Made by a program: the position numbers and the translations under genes. Below, one piece after another: positions 1 to 11,984 of a DNA stretch of 64,000 nucleotides (positions are counted from its first letter, which is position 1; each line of letters begins with the position of its first letter). This DNA is from Calamus simplicifolius. Taxonomy: Eukaryota > Streptophyta > Magnoliopsida > Arecales > Arecaceae. The stretch is from the NCBI GenBank assembly GCA_900491605.1, contig UESW01001782.1:52118-116117 (forward strand), in the 5' to 3' direction. The notes beneath the pieces were generated by a model that saw only the letters and a program-made list of their open reading frames with translations, was not told where the DNA came from and made no database searches.

Positions 1-69
1 ATGTTGACATTTCAAATATTATTTCATTGCAAGAAAATTGGTTAATTTTTTGTTCAACTTTACATATAG

Positions 70-1405
70 GTATCTTAAGAAGTTAAAAAATAATGTGCGT
101 AATAAGGCAAGGGTTGAAGGTTCTATATGCAATGCACACTTGGTCGAAGAAGTTTCAGCTTTTGCCTCGCATTACTTTGAGGGTCACGTCCACACGAGGA
201 GCCAAATCTTGGTCGTAACGATGACGTATGTGTGGACGAAGGAGAACCTAATGACGGTAGAATATCAATTTTTAAAGGTATCGGCCGTTCATTTGGTGGG
301 CAGAAGTCAAGAAATCTTAGCGATATGGAGTATAATGCAGCACATTATTACATCCTAATGAACTGTAGAGAAGTCGATCCATATATTGAGTAAGTGTATA
401 CTTCAATGCTTAATTGGAACTTCTAATTTAAATTACAATATACCATAATATTTAATTGCTAACATCAGTTTTAATCCTTATCATCCCATAAGGATGTTTT
501 GTGATAGACAACGACAGATGAATCCCGACATCAGTCAAGTTGCAATTGGGCAGAAGTTAGAAACGGAGTTTGCTTACTGGTTTTATGAATTTGTGAGTAG
601 TATCACTCAATCAATTTCAATAATGGCTTTTATTTTTTGAATTGGTTGTGAATAGCTTATTAATTTATAGGTAAACGGTCCATGGTCCACAACCGACAAT
701 ATTTTCATTAAATGTCTATCGCAATGGCCATTGAAGACCGTAACAACCTCTACTGGCTATTTTGTAAATGGGTACAAATTTCAGATTGAACGATTAGCAG
801 CTTCAAGAGGCACGCAGAACTGGGGCGTGTGTGTTAAAGGAGAAAGTGTTGGAGCAAATATGCAGGATTATTATGGAAAGTTAGTAGAGGTGGTTGAAGT
901 TGAATATCCCGGTTGGCCTATGAAACGAACCGTATTGTTTCGTTGCGATTGGTTCGATCCGATAGTTCCTGTGGGCAAAAGGGTTCATAACGACTACAAT
1001 TTGGTTGAAGTGAACCATCGACGAAGATTGCAGAAATATGACCCATTCATCCTTGCATCCCAAGCTCAGCAAGTGTTTTACTGCGGATATCCAAGTTTGC
1101 GCAACGACAAGCGAGATTGGTGGGCTGTTTCTAAAATCGTCCCACGTTCAACAATCGTATTAGAGGAGAGTTCATCAAGTCAATCAGCCGAGTGCCCTGC
1201 ATTTCAAGAGGATGAGATGGAAATGCATGCAATTGAGGACGACACAAGGGCTCCTGAAACATCACTTAGAGATCCAAATGGTGATGTCCAAGAAATTGCG
1301 GATGCAAATGTTCGGTTTCCTTCCGATGATAATGAAACTGAATCGCAGTCCGATACGGCATCGGATGTTGAACCAACATTTCACGAAACAAATGACACCG
1401 ATTAA
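70..1405 (+). pseudogene. CACTA TNP2-like transposase, C-terminal exons (DUF4218/DUF4216)
   Basis: This is the 3' end of the transposase that cuts and moves CACTA elements in the nucleus. Three exons can be followed: about 70-389, 469-592 and 671-1405 (stop TAA). The splice sites are good and the phases fit: a split codon GA/T joins exons 1 and 2, and exon 3 starts with VNGPW. Exon 1 has the DUF4218 end, with the motif KKLKNNVRNKARVEGSIC and then HYFEGHV. Near 195-205 the frame must shift by one base for the downstream DUF4218 residues (NDGRISIFKG, MEYNAAHYYILMNCREVDPY) to be read, so this copy is probably broken. Exon 3 carries DUF4216 (TQNWGVCVKG, LVEVVEVEYPG, FRCDWFD, PFILASQAQQVFYCGYP) and an acidic Ser-rich tail. 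The catalytic part lies outside the window. Confidence 0.85.
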
Positions 1406-1509
1406 ACATAGAGGTTTTTTAAAATTTAACTTTTTTTTATAAGTGTTAAATTTTTACATAGTCAATCATTAATCGTAATTTAATTGCATGAATCTTTAGT
1501 ATTTTCAGT

Positions 1510-3005
1510 ATGACGGGCAGAGGTAGATCTACCGACGACAGACGGAGTGAGCAGGGACGTAGCCCTGCTGCATCAGATCACATGAGCTTTGGAGATGGAG
1601 AGTTCGGATCTCCACACATCGCACAGCCTTCGATCTCTCCAGCAGTATTACCATCCAGCCGATCGGCACATACCTCCGAGAGTTCTTCCACCATCGGCCG
1701 CACCGTACTTCGACTTGATGCTCATGGGCTGTAAGTATATACTAATTAAAAATATATGTTTATGTTTTTAAGTCAATTACTTATAAACATGCATTTTTTT
1801 AACAGATTTATTGAGCAGCATCATGTATCCAGCCACATCAGCGCCGTATTTCAGAGGCGTGCAGATCCCAGTGGCTACGATTGGCGCCACGTATCTCCAG
1901 CCACGAGGGAGTTTTATTTTTCTGAGTTTCAGGTAAACTTATTAAATACAATTTATCACTGATATAAAATTTCTTAATCTTAATAAATTCAGAAACTAAC
2001 TGTTTATTTTAATGCAGAAAAAGTTTACGTGGGATCCTGCCAGCCATGATGCCATTAGGGCAGCATGGGAGGCTCTGACGGGACGCCGATACTCCGACAT
2101 GCTTCATCGTTGGAGGTCATCGGGTCAGCGTCCTGCGCATGTGCCAGAGGGTATTTGGCACGAGTGGCAGCAGGCCTGGCAGTCCGATGGCTGGCGCAGG
2201 AGGTCCGCATCAGCCAGCACGAACCGCCGATCTGAGAAGGGCGGTCCTGGCACGGGTCTCTCCCGCCATACTTCGGGCTCCATTTCGATTCAGGAGCACA
2301 GACGGCGTATGGTAAGAAAACATAAATATTTTAATTACTATTTAGTTATTTACAAATATTTGTATTAATATCAATTTTTTTATTGTTATAGTCTGAGCAG
2401 GAGGGCGGAGATCCTGGTGAGTTTCGTCTATTCAGGGCGACACACACCAGGAGGGACGGTTCCTGGGTCGACACGCGATCACGGGAGGTTGCGGTAAGAA
2501 ATTAGATTTATGTAGTATCTGTTTAATTTCTAAAATTTTATTTCAAGAAATTTATTAACTCATTTATTGTTGATTTTATAATTTAAAGACACGAGTCGAG
2601 GAGCTTCACTCCCAGGCATCGCAGGTCGACTCTACTGATGGGGAGACGCCCGTCGAACTCTCAGCAGAGGAGAGTCGGCGTGTGTTTTTGGAGGCTGTTG
2701 GTGCCCAGCCGCGAGACCGCAGGGTCTATGGTCTGGGCACTAGAGCTTCTACATATTTTCCCCATCAGGCCTCCAGCTCGCGAGTTTCTGGTGATATTCC
2801 TCCCGAGCGTTTAGACGACATTCGGAGATCTATTGCAAAGGAGGTTCGGCAGGAGGTCGAGCAGGATTTCGAGGATCGTATGCGAGGCTGGGATCAGGAG
2901 ATTGCAGACATGCGAGATGAGATGCATCATTTGCGGGATATGGTTAGCCGCTTGTCGCAGAGTCTCCAGCCTCCACAGCCTCCACGTGATCGCTCAGATT
3001 CTTGA
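1510..3005 (+). CDS. CACTA accessory protein, Transposase_24 (Ptta/En/Spm) type, five exons, intact
   Basis: Exons at 1510-1730, 1806-1932, 2018-2311, 2392-2493 and 2589-3005 have GT..AG introns and fitting phases, and give an open frame of 386 codons ending in TGA. ATG at 1510 was chosen because it opens the first Ser/Arg-rich exon (MTGRGRSTDDRR). Exons 2-3 hold the conserved core of the plant Ptta/En/Spm family: YDWRHVSP, then KKFTWDPASHDAIRAAWE and GIWHEWQQAW. The last exon has a charged helical C-terminus (about residues 320-375, DDIRRSIAKEVRQEVEQDFE onward) that looks like a coiled coil for oligomerisation. In En/Spm-type elements such second proteins are thought to bind the subterminal repeats and assist the transposase; that role is inferred here from family and position. 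It is the only multi-exon gene in the window that reads open throughout. Confidence 0.86.
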
Positions 3006-3179
3006 TGTATTTTTTTTCTTTTTATATGTTGTACATGAAAACTTCAAAATTTTAATATATTAATTATTTTTGAAATTGAATGATTATTGTTTGGATCAAT
3101 ATGAGTGAAGAATGTTTCGATCAATATTTAAATGTAACGAAATTGTATTAACCGTTTTAATTTTTAAATTTTTATTTTT

Positions 3180-3860
3180 TTAAAAAATATTTATTTAGCG
3201 ATGCATTAGCGACTGAATTGCATCGCTAATATTTTTAAAATATTATTATTAAATATTGCGACGCAGTGAGCTGGCATCAATATTTTAAAAAAATTAATTA
3301 GCGCATTAGCAACTCAAATTGCATCGCTAATATTTTATAATATTACTATTAAATATTGCCACGCAATGATCTAGCATCACAATAATTTATTAAAAAATTT
3401 AATTAGTGATGCATTAGCGACTAAAATTGCATCGCTAATATATCTAAAATATTATTAATAAGTATTGCGACACAGTGACCTGGCGTTGCAATATTTTAAA
3501 AAAATTTTATTAGCGACGCATTAGCGACTAATATTGAGCCGCTATTATATTTAAAATATTATTATTAAATATTACGATGCAGCTAAATGCATCGTAATAT
3601 TGCGACGCAATTGAATGTCGCAATATTTAATAATAATTTTAAATATTAAAAATTAGTTTTAAATTTAGCGATGCATTTGGACGCGTCGCAATATTGCGAC
3701 GCACTGTTGCATCGTAGAGAGTCGCAATATTGCGACGCAATTGCGACAAATGGATATTGCGATGGACATCTGAGCGACGCAGTCATTGCGTCACTATTGC
3801 GTCGCAATAGCATGTTTAGCGATGCATTAGCGATGCATTTTGGCATCGCAATATTTTTTT
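3180..3860. repeat. Subterminal repeats of CACTA-1
   Basis: About four degenerate units of roughly 105-115 bp are each built around an inverted motif (GCGATGCATTAGCGAC and TTGCATCGCTAAT), followed by AATATT/TTATTAAATATTGCGACGC. Closer to the terminus they become a denser mix of TGCGACGCA and GCGATGCA words in both orientations. Such regions are the binding sites of CACTA accessory proteins. The words differ from the subterminal repeats at 41207-42630 and 58607-59180, so the window holds three CACTA families. Confidence 0.88.
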
Positions 3861-3872
3861 TTTCTTGTAGTG
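3861..3872. repeat. CACTA-1 terminal inverted repeat (right end)
   Basis: TTTCTTGTAGTG is the reverse complement of CACTACAAGAAA. It lies directly after the subterminal repeats and directly before unrelated minisatellite DNA, so the element border is at 3872/3873. Confidence 0.92.
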
Positions 3873-3879
3873 CGAGTGC

Positions 3880-5510
3880 TACTGTGACCTTCATAAGAGC
3901 CTTTTGGAACCGACTCGAGAGTTTCTGGGCCTACTCGAGGGTTGACTCGAGGACCGCTAAGACCGATTCGAGAGCCTTTTAGAACTAACTCGGGAATTTT
4001 TAGCCTGCTCGAGTATTACTGAGAGTGACTTGAGGGCTGCTAAGACTTGCTCGGGGGTTTCTAGGCCTGCTCGAGGACTGCTGAGACCTACTTGAAAGCT
4101 TTTTAGAACCAACTCGAGGGTTTCTTGGCCTGCCCAAGTGTTGCTAAGGATGACTCGAGGGCTACTGAGACTTGCTCAAGGGTTTCAAGGATTGCTTGAG
4201 GGCTACTGAGACCTGCTCGAGAGCCTTTTGGAGCCAACTCAAGGGTTTTTGGGCCTGCCTGAGTGTTGTTGAGGGTGACTCGAGGGCTGCTGAGACCTGC
4301 TCGGGGGTTTTTGAGCCTACCCGAGGGCTGCTATGACCTACCTAGAGCCTTTTGGAATCAACTTGGGAGTTTCTTAGCCTGCCCGAGTATTGCTGAGATT
4401 GACTCGAGGGTTGCTAAGACCTACTCGAGGGTTTCTGGGCCTGCTTGAGGACTGCTAAGACCTGCTCAGAGCCTTTTGGAATTGATTCGAGGGTTTCTAG
4501 GCCTACCCGAGGATTGACTCAAGGGCTGCTGGGACTGACTTGGGAGCCTTTTGGAACTAATTAGGAGGTTTTTGGGCCTGCCCGAGGGTTAATTCGAGAG
4601 TTGCTGGGACCAACTTGAGAGCCTTTTGGAACCAACTCGAGGTTTTCTGGACCTACCCTAGGGTTGCTGAGAGTAACTTGAGGGCTGCTGAGACCTGCTC
4701 GATGGTTTCTGAGCTTGCTCGAGGGCTGCTAAAACCTGCTCGAGAACCTTTTGGAGCCAACTCGAGGGTTTCTAGGCCTGCCCGAGTGTTGTTGAGGGTG
4801 ACTCAAGGGCTGCTGAGACCGGCTTGAGGGTTTTTGGGCCTATCCCGAGAGCCTTTTGGAGCCAACTCAAGGGTTTTTGGGCCTACCCGAGTGTTGCTGA
4901 GGGTGACTCGAGGGCTGCTAAGACCTGCTCGGGGGTTTTTGAGCCTAACCGAGGGCTACTGAGACATTCTCAAGAGCCTTTTTGTAATCGACTTGGGAGT
5001 TTCTTAGCCTGCCTGAGTGTTGCTGAGAGTGACTCGAGGGTTGCTAAGACCTGCTCAAGGGTTTATGGGCCTGCCTGAGGACTGCTGAGACCTGCTTGAG
5101 AACCTTTTGGAATCAACTCGAGGGTTTTTGGGCCTGCCCGAGGGTTGACTCAAGGGCCATTGGGATCAACTCGGAAGCCTTTTGGAACTGATTTGAGGGT
5201 TTCTAGGCTGCCTGAGGGTTGATTCAAGAGTTGCTGGGACCGACACAAGAGCCTTTTGGAACCGACTCGGGGTTTTCTGGACTTGCCCGAGGATTGATTT
5301 GAGGGCTGCTGGAACCACTTGAGAGCCTTTTGAAACCGACTCGAGAATTTTTGGGCTTGCCCGAGTGTTGCTGAGAGTGACTCGAGGGTTGTTGAGACCT
5401 ACTCGGGGGTTTCTGAGCTTGCCCGAGGGCTACTGAGACCTGTTCGAGAGCCTTTTGGAATCGACTCGGGGGTTTTTAGGCCTGCCTGAGGGTTGCTAAG
5501 AGTGAGGCCT
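3880..5510. repeat. CTCGAG-rich minisatellite array with nested periodicity
   Basis: About 1.6 kb consists of degenerate units of about 24-25 bp built on CTCGAGGG with alternating tails (GCTGCTGAGACC, TTTCTGGGCCTGCC, TGTTGCTGAGAGTGA). The landmark GAGCCTTTTGGA recurs at spacings near 75 or near 125 bp, that is, three or five basic units. The GC content is well above that of its surroundings. Open frames such as those at 3671-3982 or 4615-4827 are produced by the periodicity and I do not regard them as genes. Confidence 0.85.
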
Positions 5511-6800
5511 TTAGCTTGTGAAGCGAGTTGGATGATGAGATAGAGTACTTGAAGCTCCACTTCATTTTTTTCATTGGTAATATCTGCGAAGGTTGTTCAC
5601 ATTCCAGACCCAGGGAATAGGCTTCCTATTGAGCCCTTCAATGGGGTACGCTTCTCTATGAGGTGCCTACGGCAATTTTGGCAAGGTCTCCACTAGTTAG
5701 GGGATAGTTTGCCCCTCTCCATCGGCTTGGAGACTTCAGCTCGCCTGGGGACTAAGCCCTCTGGTCAACATGTCTTTGGATGGGCACGGGCATCATAGAA
5801 CTTTGTAGCCTATTGGCGAAGCATTGTTTTCATTTGTACCTAGAAAATTGGGCCCAAATGTAGGACTCTTATCCCACGAAGCTTGAGGTCGAGGGGGAGC
5901 ATTATTTCCAATGCGATACACCATTACTTCCTCGCGTTGGTCGAGGAGAGTTCCTTTGAATTTCGATCTATTGGCGACTAACCGGGCGACACGCGGCTAA
6001 ATCGGGAATCAGGGCATGTGGGTCGATGAGCCTCAATCCCACAGAGTTCTTCCCATTAGTGCCTTCTGTTCCCCCACCGATGGATTAAAAAGGGAGAGGA
6101 CCAGTGTCATCTGCGACCACATGAGTCCTTAGGACTTTGCCTTCTTCTCTTTCTGGTTTCCTCCTACTTTATCTGCTTCTGTGCATGGCTATGATGGGAG
6201 TAACAGAATCTTGCGGCATCAACTCCCTAGCAATAACTTCGGCTGATTGTGACTCAAAAGGAGGAGAGAAAGAAGGCCCCCTAAGGGCTTCTATTTCTTC
6301 TTTTTTTGGCGAAGAAGATAAAAGAAATGCCAACTCTAAAAGAGAAGGATCCTTCAAAAGGCGTCGCGTGGCTGCTGCACATATTGGAGATGAAAGTTGG
6401 CAACTTCGGGAACACGGCTCCTTGGAAGGAGGAGAAGAAGAAGAGTTCCCTAAGAATTATCTGTTTCTTCTTCTCTAGCGGAGAAGATAGAAGAAATGCC
6501 AACTATGAGAGAGAAGCATTCTTTAAAAGGCACAGTGTGGCTTAATCAGATCCCAAATCTTGACGCTGTGACCTCGGGGGCTTGGAGCATAGTCATCCCC
6601 AAGGCGTTTTGCTGATCGCAGATGGCCCTTCGCCCATGGGAGATTTTCTTTTGTATCTCTTGTGCTTCAGTGCACTTCACCTGTGGGAGATTTTCTTTTG
6701 TATCTCTTATGCTTCAGTGCACTTGTAATCCTTCTGTAATAAGGACCTTTAATAAATAAGAATATTCTTTTTTCAATTCTCATTTGTGAGTGGACTTGGT
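5511..6800. other. Unresolved repeat-like region with internal tandem duplications
   Basis: No host gene is recognised. Two internal duplications are visible. About 170 bp is repeated from roughly 6256 and again from 6425 (shared core AGAAATGCCAACT, GAAGAAGATA). About 46 bp is repeated from 6638 and again from 6684 (shared core GGGAGATTTTCTTTTGTATC). An AATAAATAAG stretch near 6751, after TGTAATCC, looks like a polyadenylation region, as in the right part of many plant LTRs. This may be the LTR of a Gypsy-type element, but no partner LTR, primer-binding site or coding domain is present to prove it. Confidence 0.4.
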
Positions 6801-7006
6801 CTCTTCTCTCTTCCCTTTTTTTCTTCTTTTTTTTTTTTTACATGAGGCCTAAAGGTGGATGCTCATCAATTGTGAGTTGGAGAGTTGCTCTCTCAACTAT
6901 GAGTTGACTAGGTCTTCTTCTTGGTTGGCTAAGGGCGGCCTGCACCACTGGTTGCAAATGTGCAAGCTGAGCTTAAGCCTTGCCCAACTGGCTGTTATAA
7001 CTCCTT

Positions 7007-7033
7007 TGTGAGATATCCTGGGGATATCTCACA
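7007..7033. repeat. Perfect 12-bp inverted repeat with 3-bp loop
   Basis: TGTGAGATATCC and GGATATCTCACA face each other across TGG. There is no T-tract or neighbouring gene that would give it an obvious role. It could be a transposon end, a protein-binding palindrome or chance. Confidence 0.6.
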
Positions 7034-8800
7034 AGTTAGAGATTTGGAGATGTGTCATTTTTAATTAAATAATATAAAGTTTGATCACAACTTTAATTAT
7101 TTTTAATATTAATAAATAATATTAAAAAATAATTAAATCTAAGTTTAAAATAGTTAAGAGTTAGTAGTCATTGAAGTAGAAGGATAAAATGGTCATTTTG
7201 AATTTGGACTAGAGGGATAAAATGTTAATTTTAATTATGAATTTGGTTAATTAATTAATTGCTCATATTGGATTATAGGTGATTCTTGATTATTATCTTG
7301 CTTCAAGGAAACATTGGAATAGCAGCCGAAGGTAGAGTTCTTCATCCTACTATCATGTAATATATTTTTATGACTTGCATGTTTGCATATATTATATTTT
7401 GTTGTGATTTTCTCTGCATGATTTTAATTGAGTATTATGAATTATTATTAATTATGTGTATGATGATATGTTATTTTGATATAAATGGTTTTTGGTTTTG
7501 ATTCGAGATCATAAGTTTTGGGTATTTTAGATATGGTATGGCTTGGTATTTTGGAAGCATTATGGTGTGTCTTGGTTGAGGGATATAAGATGGAGCTATA
7601 ATAGTTGTAGTACAGTGTGGCTTGGTATTCTAAAGGTGGTATAATGTGGTTTGGTATTTTGGATATGATATGATATGGTTTAGTTAAGGGATATAATAAG
7701 CATGAAGGGTACTATTGATACATGGTACTAGTTCTAGCGGCCCTTATCTGCCTAGACTGGTAGCACCAGGAAAGGAAGTAGGTCCAAGAGAGAGAGGTCC
7801 ATGTATAATAAAGTCATAATGCTTAACATGACTGAGTTCATTTATGCGGGACTCTAGTATATAAACTAAGCTATGTGAAAGAAGTATCGTTAGCTTAGTT
7901 TGTTGACATGTAATACTAGTGCTAGAAGTGACAGTATATACTAGTAGTACAACCTTGCAACACATGCATGCCAAGGGAGTGACTTACTTTGTGATGCTTT
8001 TACGGGCTCTGTGGCAAGAGAGAGAGAAGGGCTCATGATGTATTGCTAGTAAGTGAGAGCGACTTGTTTAGCAATATCTTGCATATGGATGCATGGATGG
8101 TTTGGTTGTGTTGTGGTTATCTGGATGGTTGGTTTGGGTGTGGTTGTGGTTATGCGGATGGTTTGGATATGGCTATGGTTTGAATGTGATTGTGGTTATC
8201 TAAATGTGTAGTATGGTTATCTTGTTTGGCATAGTTATTTGAATTTTATGGGTGTGGTTATCATGATGGTTGATATTTATTCTGATACGTGGATTTCATT
8301 GGCTTTTCAAATGGTTATACACACATATATATATATATACTCACATTATGATATCTTTTATTCATGCATATTTTGGCTATACTAAATTTTTTATTGGTAT
8401 ATTTATGATGGTAAGTGTAGAAGTTCTACTGATCTTTTTAGCTCATCCCAATTCATCTTTCATTTTTTGCAGCAGATAAAAAGTATTTTTACTTGATAAA
8501 TTAGAATTTTGAGGATGGTCATCAAAAGTGATGATGATTAGAGGTTTCTTTTCATTTTGCATTGATTTTTTTTATAACTTATATGAAAAGTGATATATTT
8601 GCATTTTAGCTTTTATAATTGCATTTTATATGTATTGAGGTTTAGCAGATCTTGCATACACTTAAGGTTCAGTTTAAGATTATACAACCATAATAAGGTT
8701 TGGCAGACCTTGCGTACTCTAGATCAGGTTTAGGATTAGGGATCATGGCATAAATCATATGGTTAAAAGGTAACAAAGAAAAACTTATTAAAAAAATTAA
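7034..8800. other. AT-rich DNA with TGGTT-type degenerate repeats, no gene recognised
   Basis: From about 7530 to 7690 GGTATGGCTTGGTATT-like words recur, and from about 8085 to 8275 GGTTTGGTTGTGGTTATC-like words recur. A short (AT)n/(CA)n microsatellite lies near 8319-8342. The arrangement resembles a plant LTR followed by an internal region, but nothing in the window pairs with it. No coding domain is visible on either strand. Confidence 0.4.
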
Positions 8801-9037
8801 TTACATTGTGCATGTTGTTGGCATCATTAGGCTGCAGATTCCAAAAGATGTATTGATAACATTCAAAAGAAACGAGACCTTCTAGAATATATTACTAATC
8901 CTTACCAACTTCTCTACAGTATCTTTGAATGAATTTCCTTCTGCTGCAGTACTAGAATCAAAAGCCAACATGGACTACCAGTCCTTCAAAAGTCCAAGGG
9001 TGTGGTTGAGAAGAACCTTCTTATATAGGTACTCTGC

Positions 9038-10030
9038 AATTAATTATTGCTATGAAGGTTTTCAATGTTTAATATCAAGAAGTTGCAAAGAGCTTTTTGG
9101 TTGAATGGGAGTTGTTGAGAAGAACCCGACATCGTAATCTTGTTAAGGCCATGATTTATTGCTCAATGGTTGATTTTAGAGGCAATGAATTCAAAGCTCT
9201 AGTTTTTGAGTTCATTTATAATGGAAGTCTCAAGAAATGATTACATCCAAAGTTAGATGGGCCTCATCACTCCGAGCATCTAAGCCTGCTTCAAAGGATA
9301 AACATACCAATTGATGTGGCTAATGCAATAGATTACCTTCATAATAATTGTCAACCATCTATTATTTATTGTGGTCTAAAACTTAGTAATGTGCTACTTA
9401 ACAATGAGATTGTTGCTTATGTGGGAAACTTTGGTATAACAAGGTTCATGTTTGAAGCATCAACAAACTCCTTTACAAACCAGAGTAGCTAAAGTTGAGT
9501 CAAAGGATCTATATATATATATATAGCTCCAGGTACATTCTATTGTCTTCTTGTCTCATACCTATTCGACTTAAGATTTCCATGCTAAACTTCATTTCTT
9601 CTATTTCCTTTTTCTTTTTTCAAATTAAAGATAATGATTGAATCAATACATTTTTCTCATTCATCTAAATGTATGGATTGCATAGTATGCCACAGGTAGT
9701 CAGGTGTCTACTTCTAGTGATGTTTATAGCTATAGAATTCTTCTCTTGAAAATACTTGCTGGAAAGAGATATATTGATGATATGTTCAAAGATGGTCTAA
9801 CCCTTCGAAAATTTATCGAGACAGTTATTCTTGATAGAATCATGGCGATCGTGGATCCCTTAATGCCACTTGTAGAATATAATGGTAAAACTCAAGACTG
9901 CTTAGTATCCATGGCAAGAATTGATTTTTCTTGCTCCAATGAATTCATAAAAGAAAGAATGAACATAAGTGATGTTTCCCCCACTATGCGTGCAATTAGG
10001 AATGCCTACCTTGGGAATAGAATTTGTTAG
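9038..10030 (+). pseudogene. RLK1: LRR-RLK XII receptor kinase pseudogene, kinase domain only
   Basis: This is a relic of an Xa21/EFR-type receptor kinase. Homology to RLK2/RLK3 starts near 9038 (IAMKVFN) and runs through RRTRHRNLVKAMIYCSMVDF and the alpha-C and hinge regions. In-frame stops include one after VFNV, one after GSLKK (near 9238) and one after NQSS. Catalytic motifs are ruined: the loop reads IIYCGLKLSN, so the catalytic Asp is Gly, and DFG is NFG. The intron that splits APE is conserved (donor after 9532), but its acceptor is CAT instead of CAG near 9681. The second exon frame 9704-10030 is open (SSDVYSYRILLL, IVDPLMPLVE, ERMNISDVSPTMRAIRNAYL). The LRR ectodomain is missing; unrelated sequence lies upstream. 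It is the most decayed member of the cluster. Confidence 0.88.
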
Positions 10031-11984
10031 AAGATATAGCCAAGCTTAAGTGGAAGTTAGAGTCTTGTTATCTTATCTCTAATAAATGTCTAGTTGTAAC
10101 GTTTTGTTGTTCAAAACCTATTTCCTAGTGCATAAATGTTGTAATTCTGTGTACCTCCAGTGAAGCTCAAAGGGAAGTTAAAGTCTTATCTTAGCAACTT
10201 TCCTCTAATAAATATCAGATGCAATGTTTATTGTTGTGAATCTATTTCTCGTTGTTAAACATCTTGCAGCTTGAGCTTTGAGTTTATCATTTGTACTCTT
10301 ATAACTATTATTAAAAAAATGTAATAAGTGTTGTAATTATTTATGTCTCTATATATGTTATTTTCTATTGTATATATTTTTCTTTATAAACAGAAATTTG
10401 AATCTAAAATCTTTTATCATGGTTGTATTTGACTAGCTTTGGACTTTTAAGCTTAGATATTAGAGGGCTTAAATGATTAAGTACGTAAGGATCTATGCAT
10501 ATGTACATTTAATCCTATATTAGCTATGCATTAGAAAGTTTCATATATAATAATAGCCTTTAAGGCATTTTTCATGGACATACTGTGCCATTATGCAGAC
10601 TTCAAAACACTACATAAAGCAATAGATGAATCATTGTGGTCCTGCTTTAGGTCAAAGCATTGTTGCAAGAAATATTCTTCCTTTTCCTAAAACTGATTAT
10701 TCCTCAGGCAATTACCCTCCACCACAAGTGGAGAACATACTATTAATGAAAACAAATAGTTTTGTGTTGAATTACCCATGTGGTTTTGTAAAATCAGAAT
10801 AAGAATAAATCGGTAGAAAAAAACTACATCAAATAACTTAATGGTGGGGAATGAGACATTTCTATGCAGGTAGAAAAGCGAAAATATTGCATTAAGAATG
10901 ATATTGCATCAATTGCAGAACTTGCCGTGAAGCAAGTGCAACTTCTTGCATGCTCACCTGCAAAAGACCCCTAATCAAATTTATTTCCAAGATGCAACAT
11001 TTACTAAGCTTTGTTGTGTAAACAAAGAACATTTTGATAGTGTCAACTAATTAGCATACCTTGTTAGGCACCACTCTTTGATTAGTTTTTTGAATCAATT
11101 ATGAAGCAACTGCATAAAGCAAATAGTAGCATTCCTCAAGTTAATTGTTTAGAAGCACAAATAATTAAATATCAATTGCATTGGTTGGATCAATGTATGT
11201 TAATAGCAAAGAATTCTGCCTACTTGTATCACATAGTTTATTTGTTTCCACCTGTGAATATCATATTAAATTCAACAAGATGAAGAAACTGATCCAGAAT
11301 GACAGAGTTACTAGGAACATCCTTGCTCATCCAAATCATGGCCCAAGAATCTGAGAACAGACGGCTATTATGGTATACTACCTATGCATTCAGGGAAAAT
11401 CCCATAGGAATGCAATAGATAGGTTAAAAGTTGCACGGAACTTTGAGTGTAGAGCCACTTGCACCAAATGGACAAGTTTCACTTTAATATTTCACACATT
11501 TGCTAGTGATCTACATGCCAATTCCAAGCATGGATCCTACCCATTTTCTCCATCATAAAATAACTATCTCAAGATAACATTACCTCCATTTTTCTTGGGT
11601 CCTTTGCACATCAGCTGTATAACTATATTGAGTTACAGGATATGAAGCGCACAATCTTTTCCTTATTGCATAATAGTAGAGAGTTCATAAACAATATTGA
11701 ACCATAGTATCATGCAATGAGTGTTAGGATATTTATTAAGCTTAGAGGACTGAGAAAACCAATATATTTCAGCCGAAATGGATTGGTTTAGGCTGAAACT
11801 AATCCAAAATTGACTGGAATTTTTTATTTCTGTTAAATCGGGCCAGTCTCGGTTGGTTTTGGCAAGTTTTGATGAGCTTCAACCTGATTTTGCTAGTTTC
11901 AGCTGAAACCAACCAAAACTACTTTTTTTTTGTTTAACAAGTCAGTATTGTTAATATTTTATAAGATAAATAATTATTTAATTA
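10031..11984. other. Downstream flank of RLK1 and unassigned DNA
   Basis: From 10031 to about 10530 the sequence is homologous to the 3' flanks of RLK2 (27170 onward) and RLK3 (54525 onward). At 10721-10746 lies the uninterrupted version of the site that carries a SINE-like insertion at 23087 and 50155. From 10860 to 11740 I see nothing recognisable. From 11750 to 11930 several TTTCAGC/GCTGAAAC words in opposite orientations suggest a very degenerate foldback element. Confidence 0.5.

Larger units (their letters stand above)
1..3872 (+). mobile_element. CACTA (En/Spm) DNA transposon, 3' part (CACTA-1)
   Basis: The segment has the usual order of an autonomous plant CACTA element: the 3' exons of a TNP2-like transposase (DUF4218 end and DUF4216), a second spliced gene of the Transposase_24 type, about 0.7 kb of subterminal repeats, and the terminus TTTCTTGTAGTG at 3861-3872, which is the exact reverse complement of the canonical CACTACAAGAAA end. 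The 5' terminus and most of the transposase gene lie left of the window, so the 3-bp target duplication cannot be checked. The accessory gene is open throughout, so the element may be fairly young; the transposase fragment has one apparent frame break. Confidence 0.92.

Noticed and set aside
3671..5078. Several plus-strand open frames with repeated peptides (for example RAFWNRLESFW)
   Set aside because: They arise from the 24-25 bp minisatellite; there is no conserved domain or gene structure.
6137..6545. Overlapping frames with a hydrophobic start (MPSSLSGFLLLYLLLCMAM)
   Set aside because: Could mimic a secreted peptide, but lies in a tandemly duplicated repeat region with alternative frames open on both strands; no convincing gene context.
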